A DNA stretch of 64,000 nt, from assembly GCF_005938225.1 (NCBI RefSeq), contig NZ_VCPC01000001.1, forward strand, positions 1-64,000, read 5' to 3'. Shown here piece by piece: positions 14,613 to 22,982 of the stretch. The notes below the pieces were generated by a model. It saw nothing but the letters and a program-made list of their open reading frames with translations, was not told the origin of the DNA and searched no databases. The position numbers and the translations under genes were made by a program. Position 1 is the stretch's first letter. Each line of letters starts with the position of its first letter. The DNA comes from Arenibacterium halophilum (GTDB lineage Bacteria; Pseudomonadota; Alphaproteobacteria; Rhodobacterales; Rhodobacteraceae).

Positions 14613-14710
14613 ACAGAACAAAAACAGACGGTGTGAGTCAGGGGTGTGAGTTGTCTTGCTAGTGGGTCGAGGCAAACCCGCTAAGTCATTGGTACCCAAG
14701 GCCGGACTCG
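14613..14710. other. Probable phage attachment site (attR)
   Basis: The interval joins the integrase stop to the 3' part of tRNA-Leu, which such integrases use as core. Two direct repeats GGTGTGAGT at 14630-14638 and 14643-14651 could be arm-type integrase sites. The other att copy, a duplicate of the tRNA 3' end, is not inside the window, so the exact core cannot be defined. Confidence 0.5.
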
Positions 14711-14773
14711 AACCGGCACGCCCGAAGGCGGGGGATTTTGAATCCCCTGCGTCTACCATTCCGCCACTTGGGC
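14690..14773 (-). tRNA. tRNA-Leu (anticodon CAA)
   Basis: The minus strand folds into a class II tRNA: acceptor GCCCAAG pairing with CTTGGGT, anticodon arm GGGGA-TTCAAAA-TCCCC giving anticodon CAA (codon UUG), a long variable arm (CGCCTTCGGGCG region), the T loop GGTTCGAGTCC, discriminator A and an encoded CCA. Its 3' end faces the prophage. Confidence 0.95.
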
Positions 14774-14907
14774 CTCGCCTCACGATCTAACCGCGCAAAC
14801 CGGCGGCGTCTAGTGTCAAAAACCCGTGCGACGATGCACGCGCTGTTGACCGCGGCAGGGTGGCATGGTCTGACCTCTTCCAACACAGGAACGGATCCGG
14901 CCCCTCC

Positions 14908-15486
14908 ATGCTCAGACCGCTTTACGACCGCACAATGGCCTTGGCCTCTCACCCCAAGGCGATGTGGTGGCTGGCCTTTGTTGCCTTCATCGAAAGCTCG
15001 GTCTTTCCGATCCCGCCTGACGTGATGATGATTCCGATGATCCTGGCCCGACCCTCGCGCGCCTGGGCTGTGGCGCTGGTGGCGCTTGTCGCATCGGTTC
15101 TGGGCGGATTGCTGGGCTATGCCATCGGAGCGCTGGCGTTTGAAGGGATTGGTCAGCCGATCCTGCAAGCCATGGGCAAAGCCGACGCGATGGCCGAATT
15201 CAACACGCGCTTCAATGATTTCGGGTTCTGGGCGGTGCTGATCGCTGGGATCACACCGTTTCCCTACAAGGTGATCACGATCATGTCGGGCTGGACAGGA
15301 ATGCCCATCGCCACCTTTGTCGCGACCTCGATCCTGGCCCGCGCGCTGCGCTTCTTCATCGTCGCGGCGCTGCTGTGGAAATTCGGCGCGCCGGTGCGCG
15401 ACTTTATCGAAAAGCGGCTGGGGCTGGTGTTCACAGCTTTCGTCCTGCTGCTGATTGGCGGCTTTGTAGCGGTGAAATACCTATGA
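14908..15486 (+). CDS. YqaA/DedA-type (SNARE-associated) membrane protein
   Basis: A 192-residue integral membrane protein of the YqaA branch of the DedA/VTT superfamily. It shows the family core: FVAFIESSVFPIPPDVMMIP (re-entrant segment with Glu and Pro), several hydrophobic spans (VALVALVASVLGGLLGYAIG, WAVLIAGITPFPYKVITIM with the GxTPFPxK motif) and a last helix FVLLLIGGFVAV. DedA proteins flip or transport lipids and keep membrane energetics. ATG 14908 gives the usual length; an in-frame GTG at 14860 is possible; neither has a good ribosome site. Overlaps dsbB-like gene by 4 bases. Confidence 0.85.
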   Translation: MLRPLYDRTMALASHPKAMWWLAFVAFIESSVFPIPPDVMMIPMILARPSRAWAVALVALVASVLGGLLGYAIGALAFEGIGQPILQAMGKADAMAEFNTRFNDFGFWAVLIAGITPFPYKVITIMSGWTGMPIATFVATSILARALRFFIVAALLWKFGAPVRDFIEKRLGLVFTAFVLLLIGGFVAVKYL

Positions 15487-15944
15487 CACGCAAATTCCTG
15501 ATGCTTCTGGCCGCGTCCGGTTCGGCACTCCTCCTCCTCGGCGCATTCGGGTTTCAACACCTGGGCGGAATGGCCCCGTGCAAGCTGTGCCTGTGGCAAC
15601 GCTGGCCACACGCAGCCGCTATCGCCATCGGAGTCGTGGCGCTGGTTCTGCCCCGTGCGGCGCTGGCCTGGCTCGGTGCGCTGGCGGCAATGGCAACCGC
15701 GGGGGTCGGCGCCTATCACACCGGAGTCGAGCGCGGCTGGTGGGAAGGCCCCACAACCTGCACCTCTGGCAGCATCGGCGGGCTGACCCCGCAGCAGCTC
15801 ATGGATCAAATCATGAATGCCCCCGTGATCCGCTGTGACGAGGTGGCCTGGCAGCTTCTTGGCCTGTCAATGGCCAGTTGGAACGTGCTGGCGTCGCTGG
15901 CGCTGGCCGCGATCTGGATCGCCGCCGCCCGCGCCCCGCGCTAG
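15483..15944 (+). CDS. dsbB: Disulfide bond formation protein B (DsbB)
   Basis: A 153-residue four-helix membrane protein that reoxidises DsbA and passes electrons to quinone. The first periplasmic pair is CKLC in HLGGMAPCKLCLWQRWPH (about 37-40), followed directly by the conserved QRW; the second loop holds Cys in GPTTCTSGS (about 88) and IRCDEV (about 118). Helices are clear at 5-25, 44-60, 65-80 and 125-150. Start ATG 15483 overlaps the stop of the YqaA-like gene, so both are translated together. Length is slightly short for E. coli DsbB but usual in Rhodobacterales. Confidence 0.9.
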   Translation: MTRKFLMLLAASGSALLLLGAFGFQHLGGMAPCKLCLWQRWPHAAAIAIGVVALVLPRAALAWLGALAAMATAGVGAYHTGVERGWWEGPTTCTSGSIGGLTPQQLMDQIMNAPVIRCDEVAWQLLGLSMASWNVLASLALAAIWIAAARAPR

Positions 15945-16000
15945 GCTGGCATTCCGGCGCCAGACATGGATACTGCCCGAAACGGCAAAGGAGTCCGCAT

Positions 16001-16927
16001 ATGCCCGCGAAAACCTGCATCCTGATCGGCTGTCCCGTCGACAGTGGCAAACGCATTGCTGGCTGCCTGATGGGCCCCGATGCCTATCGCACCGCAGGTC
16101 TGCCGCAGGCTCTGGCCGAACTGGGTTTCAAGGTCGAGGACATGGGCAATCTCAGCCCCGCCTCGCACACCCCCGATACCGACGGCACGCGCCTTTACAG
16201 GCCAAACCAGACCATCGCATGGACGCACCGGCTGATCCGCACCGCCGAACAGGCCATGAGCCGGGGCTTGCCCATCTTCATGGGCGGCGACCATGCGCTG
16301 TCGCTGGGCACCGTGGCGGGCGTTGCAAATCACGCGGCAACCAAGGGGCGCCCGCAGTTCGTTCTCTGGCTGGACGCGCATTCCGATTTCCACACGCCTG
16401 ACACCACGACCTCGGGCAACCTGCATGGCACGCCGCTGGCCTATGTCACCGGCCAGCCGGGCTTTGGCGCCTTTCCGGCCATCACCAATCCGATCCCGCT
16501 GGAAAATCTCTGCATCATCGGGCTGCGCTCGGTCGATCCAGCCGAACGCACCGCGTTGGAATCCGCGCCAATCCACCGCCACGACATGCGCGACATCGAC
16601 GAACACGGCATCGCGCGGCTGCTGTCTGCCTTCCTAGACCGCGTGGCCGACGCCGATGGTGCGCTGCATGTCTCGCTCGACGTGGATTTCCTCGACCCCT
16701 CGGTCGCGCCCGCCGTTGGCACCACGGTCCCCGGCGGCGCCACCGTGCGCGAGGCGCACCTGGCGATGGAGCTTATCTGCGACAGCGGATTGATGACCTC
16801 GCTCGACCTTGTCGAACTGAACCCCTTCCTGGATGAACGCGGCCGCACCGCCCAGGTCATGGTTGACCTCGCCGCCTCGGCCCTCGGCCGCCGCGTCTTC
16901 GACAGACCGACGCGCGCCCATTCCTGA
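16001..16927 (+). CDS. rocF: Arginase
   Basis: A 308-residue ureohydrolase that splits arginine into ornithine and urea using two Mn ions. All metal motifs are present: GGDHALSLGT (about 98), WLDAHSDFHTP (about 121-131, DAHSD), SLDVDFLDP (about 226-234). The substrate loop NLHGTPLAYV and the C-terminal LVELNPFLDE are those of arginase rather than agmatinase. ATG 16001 follows GGAG at 8 bases. It stands alone; no urease or ornithine gene is nearby. Symbol by family (also called arcA/rocF). Confidence 0.9.
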   Translation: MPAKTCILIGCPVDSGKRIAGCLMGPDAYRTAGLPQALAELGFKVEDMGNLSPASHTPDTDGTRLYRPNQTIAWTHRLIRTAEQAMSRGLPIFMGGDHALSLGTVAGVANHAATKGRPQFVLWLDAHSDFHTPDTTTSGNLHGTPLAYVTGQPGFGAFPAITNPIPLENLCIIGLRSVDPAERTALESAPIHRHDMRDIDEHGIARLLSAFLDRVADADGALHVSLDVDFLDPSVAPAVGTTVPGGATVREAHLAMELICDSGLMTSLDLVELNPFLDERGRTAQVMVDLAASALGRRVFDRPTRAHS

Positions 16928-16935
16928 CGCGCCCC

Positions 16936-16957
16936 TTTCATCATTCCACAAATACTC
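16936..16957 (-). repeat. Intergenic repeat, GAGTATTT type
   Basis: On the minus strand this reads GAGTATTTGTGGAATGATG and then AAA. It lies between the convergent arginase and HNH genes. It matches copies at 22137, 26256 and 34775. Confidence 0.6.
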
Positions 16958-16989
16958 AAAACCGCGTGCCGCCAATCAGGCCGCGCGCG

Positions 16990-17595
16990 TCAGGCTTCCA
17001 GTTCCGCATCCCAATACAGGAAATCGATCCAGCTGTCGTGCAGGTGGTTCGGCGGAAACTTTCGTCCCATGTTGCGCAGGTCCTCGGCGGCAGGCTGGCG
17101 CGGGGGCTTGCGCAGGTGCATCCCCGCGCGATGCAGCGATTTCGACCCTTTTTTCAGGTTGCAGGGCGAACAGGCCGCCACCACGTTCTGCCAGCTTGTC
17201 ACGCCGCCCGAGGCACGCGGCACAACGTGATCAAAGGTCAGATCGCCCTTGCTCCCACAGTACTGGCAGCGGAATTCATCCCTCAGAAATAAATTAAAGC
17301 GCGTGAAGGCCACGCGCTTTTGAGGTTTCACATAATCTTTCAGGACAACCACGCTCGGGATCCGGATCGTGGTACTCGGGCTTCGCACGACCTCGTCGTA
17401 TTCGGCCACGATATCGACCCTGTCCAGCCAGGCCGCCTTCACCGCTTCCTGCCAGGGCCATAGCGACAGCGGGTAGTAAGACAGCGGCCGGTAATCCGCA
17501 TTCAGTACCAGCGCCGGATGCTGCCTTAGCGCGCCGGGCTCTCGCACGAATTCGGTTCTGAAGTCACCTTGCATCCCTATGGTTCCGTCCTTCAT
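16990..17595 (-). CDS. HNH endonuclease family protein
   Basis: A 201-residue protein found widely in alphaproteobacterial chromosomes. The HNH core lies at about 104-150: CQYCGSKGDLTFDHVVPRAS has the first Cys pair and the DH, SWQNVVAACSPCNLKKG the Asn and second Cys pair. The N-terminal 90 residues (ALVLNADYRPLSYYPLSLWP) are a conserved part specific to this subfamily. Its biological role is not known to me; it is not phage-linked here. ATG 17595 has GGGAG upstream; ATG 17574 is an alternative with AAGGA. Confidence 0.85.
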   Translation of the reverse strand: MKDGTIGMQGDFRTEFVREPGALRQHPALVLNADYRPLSYYPLSLWPWQEAVKAAWLDRVDIVAEYDEVVRSPSTTIRIPSVVVLKDYVKPQKRVAFTRFNLFLRDEFRCQYCGSKGDLTFDHVVPRASGGVTSWQNVVAACSPCNLKKGSKSLHRAGMHLRKPPRQPAAEDLRNMGRKFPPNHLHDSWIDFLYWDAELEA

Positions 17596-17658
17596 GGGTC
17601 CGGTCTCCCGGCCCGCGCAAGGGCGATTCCCTTGCCGCGCAGGCCCGGAGTCCAGAGA

Positions 17659-17686
17659 ACTATATATCGTGGTTCATCGCTGGCAA
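17659..17686 (-). promoter_or_regulatory. Possible promoter of the HNH gene
   Basis: On the minus strand TTGCCA (17681-17686) and TATAGT (17659-17664) are 16 bases apart, 64 bases before the start at 17595. A match to a housekeeping sigma promoter; no operator seen. Confidence 0.4.
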
Positions 17687-17829
17687 GCACCGAGTGACCA
17701 CTAGATGTCGGTTAACCTCTAGCCTGCCTCAATGACAGGCAGATGACGGTTCGCCACTTTATCCACATGGTCATAGGTGTGCCCGGATTCGGCTTTGTCA
17801 AATCACGGTTCTTTGGCTAGCAAGGGCCC

Positions 17830-18390
17830 ATGCCGCGCCTGATCCGCTTCAACAAACCCTATGATGTACTGCCACAGTTTACCGATGGTGAAAGCCGCCG
17901 TACGCTGGCCGATTTCATCGACGCGCCGGGCGTCTACCCGGCCGGCCGGTTGGACCGCGACAGCGAAGGTCTGATGCTCCTGACCGACGATGGCCGCCTG
18001 CAGGCGCGCATTGCCGATCCAAAACACAAGATGGCAAAAACCTATTGGGTTCAGGTCGAACGCATTCCCGATGACACGGCCCTTGCCGCGCTGTGCAAAG
18101 GCGTGACGCTGAAAGACGGCCCCACCCTGCCCGCGCAGGCGCGCCGGATCGACCCGCCGCCGGGGCTCTGGCCGCGCGTGCCGCCGATCCGCGAGCGCAA
18201 ATCGGTGCCCGACTGCTGGATCGAGCTGATCCTGCGCGAGGGCCGCAACCGGCAGGTGCGCCGCATGACAGCCGCGGTGGGCCACCCCACCCTGCGCCTG
18301 ATCCGCGCCGCGATTGGCCCCTATACGCTGAACGGGCTGGCGCCGGGGGCGTGGGATACGGTGGACCCGCCCCGGCGCCCGCGCCCTTAA
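17830..18390 (+). CDS. rluE: 23S rRNA pseudouridine synthase, RluE type
   Basis: A 186-residue member of the RsuA/RluB/RluE group, without the S4 domain of RsuA, as in RluE, which makes pseudouridine at 23S rRNA position 2457. The catalytic motif is [18 protein letters not shown] (about 38-55, catalytic Asp in RLDRDSEG). Further motifs are KTYWVQVE and [24 protein letters not shown]. Start ATG 17830 follows a long 230-base upstream region. The 3' end overlaps the convergent monooxygenase gene by 4 bases. Confidence 0.85.
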   Translation: MPRLIRFNKPYDVLPQFTDGESRRTLADFIDAPGVYPAGRLDRDSEGLMLLTDDGRLQARIADPKHKMAKTYWVQVERIPDDTALAALCKGVTLKDGPTLPAQARRIDPPPGLWPRVPPIRERKSVPDCWIELILREGRNRQVRRMTAAVGHPTLRLIRAAIGPYTLNGLAPGAWDTVDPPRRPRP

Positions 18391-18686
18391 AGCTTGGTGA
18401 TTGGACCGGGCTCGAACATCACGACATCGCGGCCCAGCACACCCAGATCCTTCAACGCGGCGCGCCATGTGCCCATGTGGTCGGATGCCCCATGCGCCTT
18501 GAGGCAATCAAGGTCGTCCCATTCCTCATACACCCGGAACTGGCCGGGGTTCTCCACGCTCTGCCAAAACGCGTAAACGCGGCAGCCTTTTTCGGCGCGG
18601 GTGGCCTGTGACACCGCAATGGCGGCTTCGGCGACGGCGTCGGCGTTTTCGGCGGGCACGTCGATGGTTCCGGTGACGATCAGCAT
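18387..18686 (-). CDS. Antibiotic biosynthesis monooxygenase (ABM) family protein
   Basis: A 99-residue ferredoxin-like dimeric protein: [20 protein letters not shown] opens the fold and [31 protein letters not shown] is the central sheet with the family's Y-E-W-D motif. Members such as YgiN act as cofactor-free quinol oxidases or bind small aromatic or haem ligands; substrate not predictable. Stands just downstream of the esterase gene on the same strand. Confidence 0.85.
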   Translation of the reverse strand: MLIVTGTIDVPAENADAVAEAAIAVSQATRAEKGCRVYAFWQSVENPGQFRVYEEWDDLDCLKAHGASDHMGTWRAALKDLGVLGRDVVMFEPGPITKL

Positions 18687-18722
18687 TCTGTCTCTCTCTC
18701 CCTTAAAATATGGTCGCGGGGC

Positions 18723-19388
18723 CTACAGGCCCAGCTTGTCGCGCATGAAGGCCAGCGCCACGCTCAGCCCGTCGGGCGCGATGCCGTGGGCGGTGCCCTT
18801 CATCACATGCGCATAAACATCGGTGAACCCGGCCTCTTGCAGCGCCTCGGCGGCGGCGGGCAGCGATTGCGGCGGCACCACGTCGTCCATGTCGCCATGC
18901 ACAAGCAGCACGGGCGGGCGCACGACCACCTCATCCGCCAGGGTCTCGGGGCTCAGCAACCGGCCCGAAAAGGCCACGACACCAGCAACCGCATCCTCGC
19001 GGCGCGGGGCGACATGCAGCGCCATCATCGTGCCCTGCGAAAAGCCGAATAAAACGACCTGCTCGGGCAGCACGTCTTCATCCACCATCAGCGCATCAAG
19101 AAAGGCGTTCAAATCCTGCACGGCGGCGGCCATGCCACGTTCGGCGGCCTCTTCGCTTGATCCGTCCAGCCACGGGATCGGGAACCACTGATAGCCGTTT
19201 GGCATTCCGGGGATCGTTTCGGGCGCATCCGGGGCCACGAACAGCGTGTCGGGCAGATGTTCACCCAGCGGATCGGCCAGCCCCAGCAGATCGGCGCCAT
19301 TCGCGCCATAGCCATGCAGAAACACCACGACCGATCGGGTATCGCCCGAATGCGGCTCGACCCGGCCGGCGTTAAGTACCCGTGTCAT
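18723..19388 (-). CDS. Phospholipase/carboxylesterase (alpha/beta hydrolase)
   Basis: A 221-residue serine esterase of the carboxylesterase type 2/YpfH class. VVVFLHGYGANGADLLGLA holds the oxyanion HGxG, LFGFSQGTMMALH the nucleophile Ser, HGDMDDVVPPQ the Asp, and GTAHGIAPDG the His. Such enzymes cut short acyl esters or acyl groups from lysophospholipids. ATG 19388 has AAGGA upstream and overlaps the stop of the glycosylase gene by 4 bases, so it is the third gene of a coupled cobK-alkA-esterase string. Confidence 0.85.
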   Translation of the reverse strand: MTRVLNAGRVEPHSGDTRSVVVFLHGYGANGADLLGLADPLGEHLPDTLFVAPDAPETIPGMPNGYQWFPIPWLDGSSEEAAERGMAAAVQDLNAFLDALMVDEDVLPEQVVLFGFSQGTMMALHVAPRREDAVAGVVAFSGRLLSPETLADEVVVRPPVLLVHGDMDDVVPPQSLPAAAEALQEAGFTDVYAHVMKGTAHGIAPDGLSVALAFMRDKLGL

Positions 19389-20017
19389 CCTATTCCTTCC
19401 CTGTTCTTGTCCACGCGGTAATAGGCCCACAACAGCCGTGCCGCAACCGACCGCCACGGCGCCCAGGCTTCGGCCATCTGGCCAAAGGCGCGCGGGCGCG
19501 GACGCTCGGGCAGATCAAACAGCACCCGGGCGGATTCCTGCAAGGCCAGATCGCCCGGCGCAAAGACATCCGCGCGGCCCAGCGAGAACATCGCGTAGAT
19601 TTCCGCCGTCCAATGGCCAATGCCGGGAACTGCCGTCAGCGTGGCAATCACCGCCTCGGTCGGCATGTCGCGCAGAGCGGCATAGTCCAGCCCGGCCTGC
19701 GCAAGCGCCTGGGCATAGCGGATCTTCTGACGGCTCAGGCCCACGGCGCGCAGGTCTTCTTCACGTGCGCTGGCGACCGTCTCGGCATCGTCGAACCCAG
19801 CCGCCTGCATCCGCGCGCGGATCGCGGCAGCCGAGGCGACGCTGACCTGCTGGCTGACGATGGCCCCAAGCAGCTGGTCGAACCCGTCCGGGCGCAGGCG
19901 CAGCGGCAACGGCCCGGTCAGCTCCAGCGCACGGGCCATGCGCGGATCGCGCGCGGCCAGCCATTCCGCGCCTTCGGCAACGCAGGCGTCACCCCGGATG
20001 ATGCGGCCCACGCTCAT
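19385..20017 (-). CDS. DNA-3-methyladenine glycosylase II (AlkA type)
   Basis: A 210-residue HhH-GPD base-excision enzyme. The hairpin-helix-hairpin plus catalytic Asp are in LTAVPGIGHWTAEIYAMFSL and ADVFAPGDLAL (about 128-160). FDQLLGAIVSQQVSVASA is the conserved N-terminal signature. It removes alkylated purines. It lacks the AlkA N-terminal extra domain and Fe-S cluster, as expected for the short form. ATG 20017 overlaps the CobK stop by 4 bases; ATG 20035 is an alternative. Confidence 0.85.
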   Translation of the reverse strand: MSVGRIIRGDACVAEGAEWLAARDPRMARALELTGPLPLRLRPDGFDQLLGAIVSQQVSVASAAAIRARMQAAGFDDAETVASAREEDLRAVGLSRQKIRYAQALAQAGLDYAALRDMPTEAVIATLTAVPGIGHWTAEIYAMFSLGRADVFAPGDLALQESARVLFDLPERPRPRAFGQMAEAWAPWRSVAARLLWAYYRVDKNREGIG

Positions 20018-20781
20018 GCCAAATTTTCGACCCATGCCAGCGCCTGCGCGACGGTGGTCAGCGTGGTCGCCTGCACTTGGTCGGGCCGGTCGACCAAGAT
20101 CACCGGCAAGCCAAGCGCGCGCGCAGCGTCCAGTTTGGTGCGGCTGGCCGTGCCGCCGCTGTTCTTGGCCACCAGCACGTCGATACGATGGGCGCGCAGC
20201 GTGGCGATTTCGTCATCAACCGAGAATGGCCCTTGCCCGATGACATAGCTCACGTTGGCCACTGGCGGAGGGCTGGGTTCCGCCGCCCTGCGGCGCAGCA
20301 GGAATTGTGCCGGGCTTTTCATCACCAGCGCCTCCATCGTGGCGCGCCCGGTGGTGGCAAACACTCGCTGCCCCGCGTGCAACAACGCTCCGGCGGCAGA
20401 CTCGTCCGGCACATGAGTCCAACGGTCGCCCGGCTGTGCCTGCCAGGCGGGGCGCAGCACCCGGGCATAGGCAATGCCCCGCGCGGCACAGATTGGGGCC
20501 GAGCGTTGCCCGATCCGCGCGGCGAAGGGATGGGTGGCATCCAGAACGGCGGTGACGCCTTCGCGGTCCAGATACTGCGCAAAGCCGTCGTCGCCGCCAA
20601 AGCCGCCCGTCCGGGTCAGCACCTTCAGCGGGCCGGCCAGCGACGGCGCGAGAACCGAAGCGGTGACGCGCAGATCGCCCCGATCCGCCAGACCAGCCGC
20701 AATGGCGCGCGCTTCGCCCGAGCCGGCAAGCAGCAGCAGGTGGCGCGGGAGGATCGGAACGGGCGGCAAATGCGATGACAT
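20014..20781 (-). CDS. cobK: Precorrin-6A/cobalt-precorrin-6A reductase
   Basis: A 255-residue NADPH reductase of corrin (vitamin B12) synthesis. Family motifs: LLLAGSGEARAIAAGLA at the N-terminus (nucleotide site), VLDATHPFAARI in the middle and VAKNSGGTASRTKLDAARAL near the C-terminus. It stands apart from other cob genes here and is coupled instead to a DNA glycosylase. The organism also uses a B12-dependent ribonucleotide reductase (nrdJ at 30101), which fits a need for B12. Starts at 20781 or 20793 are both possible; no strong ribosome site. Confidence 0.85.
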   Translation of the reverse strand: MSSHLPPVPILPRHLLLLAGSGEARAIAAGLADRGDLRVTASVLAPSLAGPLKVLTRTGGFGGDDGFAQYLDREGVTAVLDATHPFAARIGQRSAPICAARGIAYARVLRPAWQAQPGDRWTHVPDESAAGALLHAGQRVFATTGRATMEALVMKSPAQFLLRRRAAEPSPPPVANVSYVIGQGPFSVDDEIATLRAHRIDVLVAKNSGGTASRTKLDAARALGLPVILVDRPDQVQATTLTTVAQALAWVENLA

Positions 20782-20858
20782 CGGGCGAACCATAAACGCC
20801 GCCCAAGCAGGCGCAAGCCCACTTGCCACGCTCAAATTACAGGCATATTCACCTGAAC

Positions 20859-22100
20859 ATGGTAAGTAATCCCGCCCCCACCGCCCCCGCTTCGGACGAC
20901 CGCCGCGCCAAGCGCAATGTCGTGATCCTGGTGATCGCCCAGGCGTTTCTTGGCGCGCAGATGCCGATGATCTTTACCGCGGGCGGGCTGGCGGGCCAAT
21001 CGCTGGCTTCGAACCCCTGCCTGGCAACGCTGCCAATTTCGCTGATCGTGCTCGGCTCGATGCTGACGGCCACGCCGCTGTCGGCTGCGATGCAGCGGTT
21101 CGGTCGACGCGCGGGGTTCTTCATTGGCGCGACCGGCGGCATTCTTGGCGGCGTTCTGGGTGCAGTCGGGCTGTACCTAGGGTCGTTCCCGGTGTTCCTG
21201 CTGGGCTCGCTCTTTACCGGCGTTTATATGAGCGCGCACGGGTTTTACCGTTTTGCCGCGACCGATACCGCGTCGGATGCCTACCGGCCCAAGGCAATTT
21301 CCTATGTGATGGCGGGCGGTCTGCTGTCGGCGATGATCGGGCCGCAGATTTTCAAGTTTACCGCCGATGCCTATGTGATCCCGTTTCTGGGCACCTATCT
21401 GGCGGTGATCGCGGTCAACGTGCTGGGCTTCCTGCTGTTTCCGCTGCTCGATATTCCGCGCCCTGCGCCCGAGGCTGAAGACGCCCCCAAGGGCCGCAGC
21501 CGGTGGGAGTTGCTGAAAACGCCGCGCATCGCCGTGGCGGTGATCGTGGGCACAGTATCTTATGCCTTGATGAACCTGGTGATGACATCAACGCCCTTGG
21601 CGGTGGTCGGATGTGGGTTCGAAAAAGGCGACGCCGCCGATGTGGTGACGGGCCACGTGCTGGCGATGTATGCGCCCTCTTTCTTTACCGGCCACCTGAT
21701 CACGCGCTTCGGGGTCGAGCGGATCATGGGACTTGGCCTGCTCATCCTGACTGGCGCCGGTGTAGTGGCGCTGCAGGGAGTCGAGCTTGAAAACTTCTTT
21801 GTCGCGCTGGTTCTGCTAGGCATAGGATGGAATTTCGGGTTCATCGGCGCGACGTCGATGCTGGCCGGATCCCATGCGCCCAGCGAACGCGGCCGGATGC
21901 AGGGGCTGAACGACCTGATCGTATTTGGCGGCGTGACTGTCGCCTCGCTGTCATCGGGCGGATTGATGAACTGCTCGGGTGGTTCGGCGGTGCAGGGCTG
22001 GACGGCCGTCAACCTTGCCATGGCCCCGGCGCTGGTTCTGGCGGGCGGCGCGCTGATCTGGCTGGTGCTGCAATCGCGCGGGGTGGCGCGGCAGCGCTAA
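20859..22100 (+). CDS. Major facilitator superfamily transporter
   Basis: A 413-residue transporter with about 12 membrane helices. A conserved loop after helix 2 reads MQRFGRRAGFFIGATGGI, the MFS signature position, and HGFYRFAATDTASDAYRPKAISY is typical of a Rhodobacterales subgroup. The central cytoplasmic loop (PRPAPEAEDAPKGRSRWELL) separates the two halves. Substrate unknown. It is divergent from cobK with only 77 bases between, so the promoters probably overlap. ATG 20859. Confidence 0.85.
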   Translation: MVSNPAPTAPASDDRRAKRNVVILVIAQAFLGAQMPMIFTAGGLAGQSLASNPCLATLPISLIVLGSMLTATPLSAAMQRFGRRAGFFIGATGGILGGVLGAVGLYLGSFPVFLLGSLFTGVYMSAHGFYRFAATDTASDAYRPKAISYVMAGGLLSAMIGPQIFKFTADAYVIPFLGTYLAVIAVNVLGFLLFPLLDIPRPAPEAEDAPKGRSRWELLKTPRIAVAVIVGTVSYALMNLVMTSTPLAVVGCGFEKGDAADVVTGHVLAMYAPSFFTGHLITRFGVERIMGLGLLILTGAGVVALQGVELENFFVALVLLGIGWNFGFIGATSMLAGSHAPSERGRMQGLNDLIVFGGVTVASLSSGGLMNCSGGSAVQGWTAVNLAMAPALVLAGGALIWLVLQSRGVARQR

Positions 22101-22136
22101 CCGCCGAAGTCTCGCCCGGGCGATCGGCCCGAATGC

Positions 22137-22158
22137 GAGTATTTTTGGAATAATGAAA
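22137..22158 (+). repeat. Intergenic repeat, GAGTATTT type
   Basis: Reads GAGTATTTTTGGAATAATG then AAA, between the MFS gene and the convergent phytoene-synthase-like gene. Same element as at 26256, inverted there, with only the orientation changed. Confidence 0.65.
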
Positions 22159-22179
22159 CAAAGACCCTGGCGCGTGGAC

Positions 22180-22956
22180 CTACCAGCGCCCGATTGCCGC
22201 CACCCAAGCCAGACGGGCGCGTTTGCGCAGAGAGGGCAATCGCAGCGTTCCATCGGCCACGCGATCGGGATGTGCGCGCGCCAGCTTTAGCAGCGGATCC
22301 GCCTGCCATGCTGCGAGTACCGCGGCCCGGGCCGACGGGGAAATAGCAAACCGGCGCTGGCGCGCAAGAGCCAGCCGGTCGAGCGCATCCGATGCCAGCG
22401 CGCGCACTGCTTCGGGCCGCCCGTCGAGCAGCGGCACACGGCCCCGCGCGGCAAGCTCTGCCGTTGCGACCAGCCAGTTCGCGATCCCACTGGCATAGCC
22501 TATGTCGTGAATCGGTGCTTCCGGGCCTGCACCCAGCAGAGTAGCGGCCACCCGCATCGGCAGCGCGGTCGTGGCGTGGATATAACTGTCGAAGTCCGCG
22601 CTGTCGGCAAAGGGTTCGCGGTAGATATCCCAGCGGCGGCGCGCAATGGTCTTATCCAGTTCTCGCGCCATGCCGGGCGTCAGGAGTTCGGCAAGAGGCG
22701 TCACCACCTCGTGCCGACGCGCGGGGGCGCCGCTGGCGATTTCCTCGAGCGCATCGCGCCACCACTGCAGGCGCATTTCCGCGATCATCGGTTCCTGCGT
22801 GACCCAAGGGGCACGGGCGATTTCCACCCCGAAGGCATAGATCGGGAAGAGCACCCGGCGCGCCTGCACCGGTGCCGCCATGGCCGCGAGGAAGCGATCC
22901 GGATCGCCCTGCTCGACGATGCGCGCGCAGGCGATCAGGTTGGCGTCAAACTCCAT
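22180..22956 (-). CDS. Squalene/phytoene synthase-like protein, probably non-catalytic
   Basis: A 258-residue all-helical protein with the isoprenoid synthase type I layout: RRVLFPIYAFGVEIARAPWV near 33, MRLQWWRDALEEI (about 60-73), DFDSYIHATTALPMRVAATL (about 120). The aspartate-rich DxxxD motifs that bind Mg and diphosphate are absent at both expected places. This is the pattern of NDUFAF6-like proteins, linked to complex I assembly in mitochondria. A role in carotenoid or squalene synthesis is therefore unlikely. It is followed by no carotenoid genes. Confidence 0.8.
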   Translation of the reverse strand: MEFDANLIACARIVEQGDPDRFLAAMAAPVQARRVLFPIYAFGVEIARAPWVTQEPMIAEMRLQWWRDALEEIASGAPARRHEVVTPLAELLTPGMARELDKTIARRRWDIYREPFADSADFDSYIHATTALPMRVAATLLGAGPEAPIHDIGYASGIANWLVATAELAARGRVPLLDGRPEAVRALASDALDRLALARQRRFAISPSARAAVLAAWQADPLLKLARAHPDRVADGTLRLPSLRKRARLAWVAAIGRW

Positions 22957-22982
22957 CTATATTCTCCGCAATGACCCTGCGA

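Larger units (their letters stand above)
1..14689. mobile_element. Prophage (partial, right part), integrated at tRNA-Leu
   Basis: The stretch runs from the left edge to the 3' end of a tRNA-Leu gene. It contains a tyrosine integrase adjoining the tRNA, an AlpA-like excisionase, a divergent cI/cro switch with palindromic operators, a CII-like regulator, a winged-helix replication initiator with internal iterons and an HNH nuclease of the packaging-module type. Gene order matches a lambdoid-style early region. Structural genes are not seen, so the element must continue left of the window; no second copy of the tRNA 3' end was found inside it. Cargo genes at about 535-4483 and 6924-8274 break the phage operons. 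Whether it is active cannot be judged. Confidence 0.85.

Noticed and set aside
1-14689. CRISPR array
   Set aside because: The only regular repeats in the element are the 36-base-spaced palindromes in the initiator gene; they are in frame, have no unique spacers of CRISPR size and no cas genes are present.
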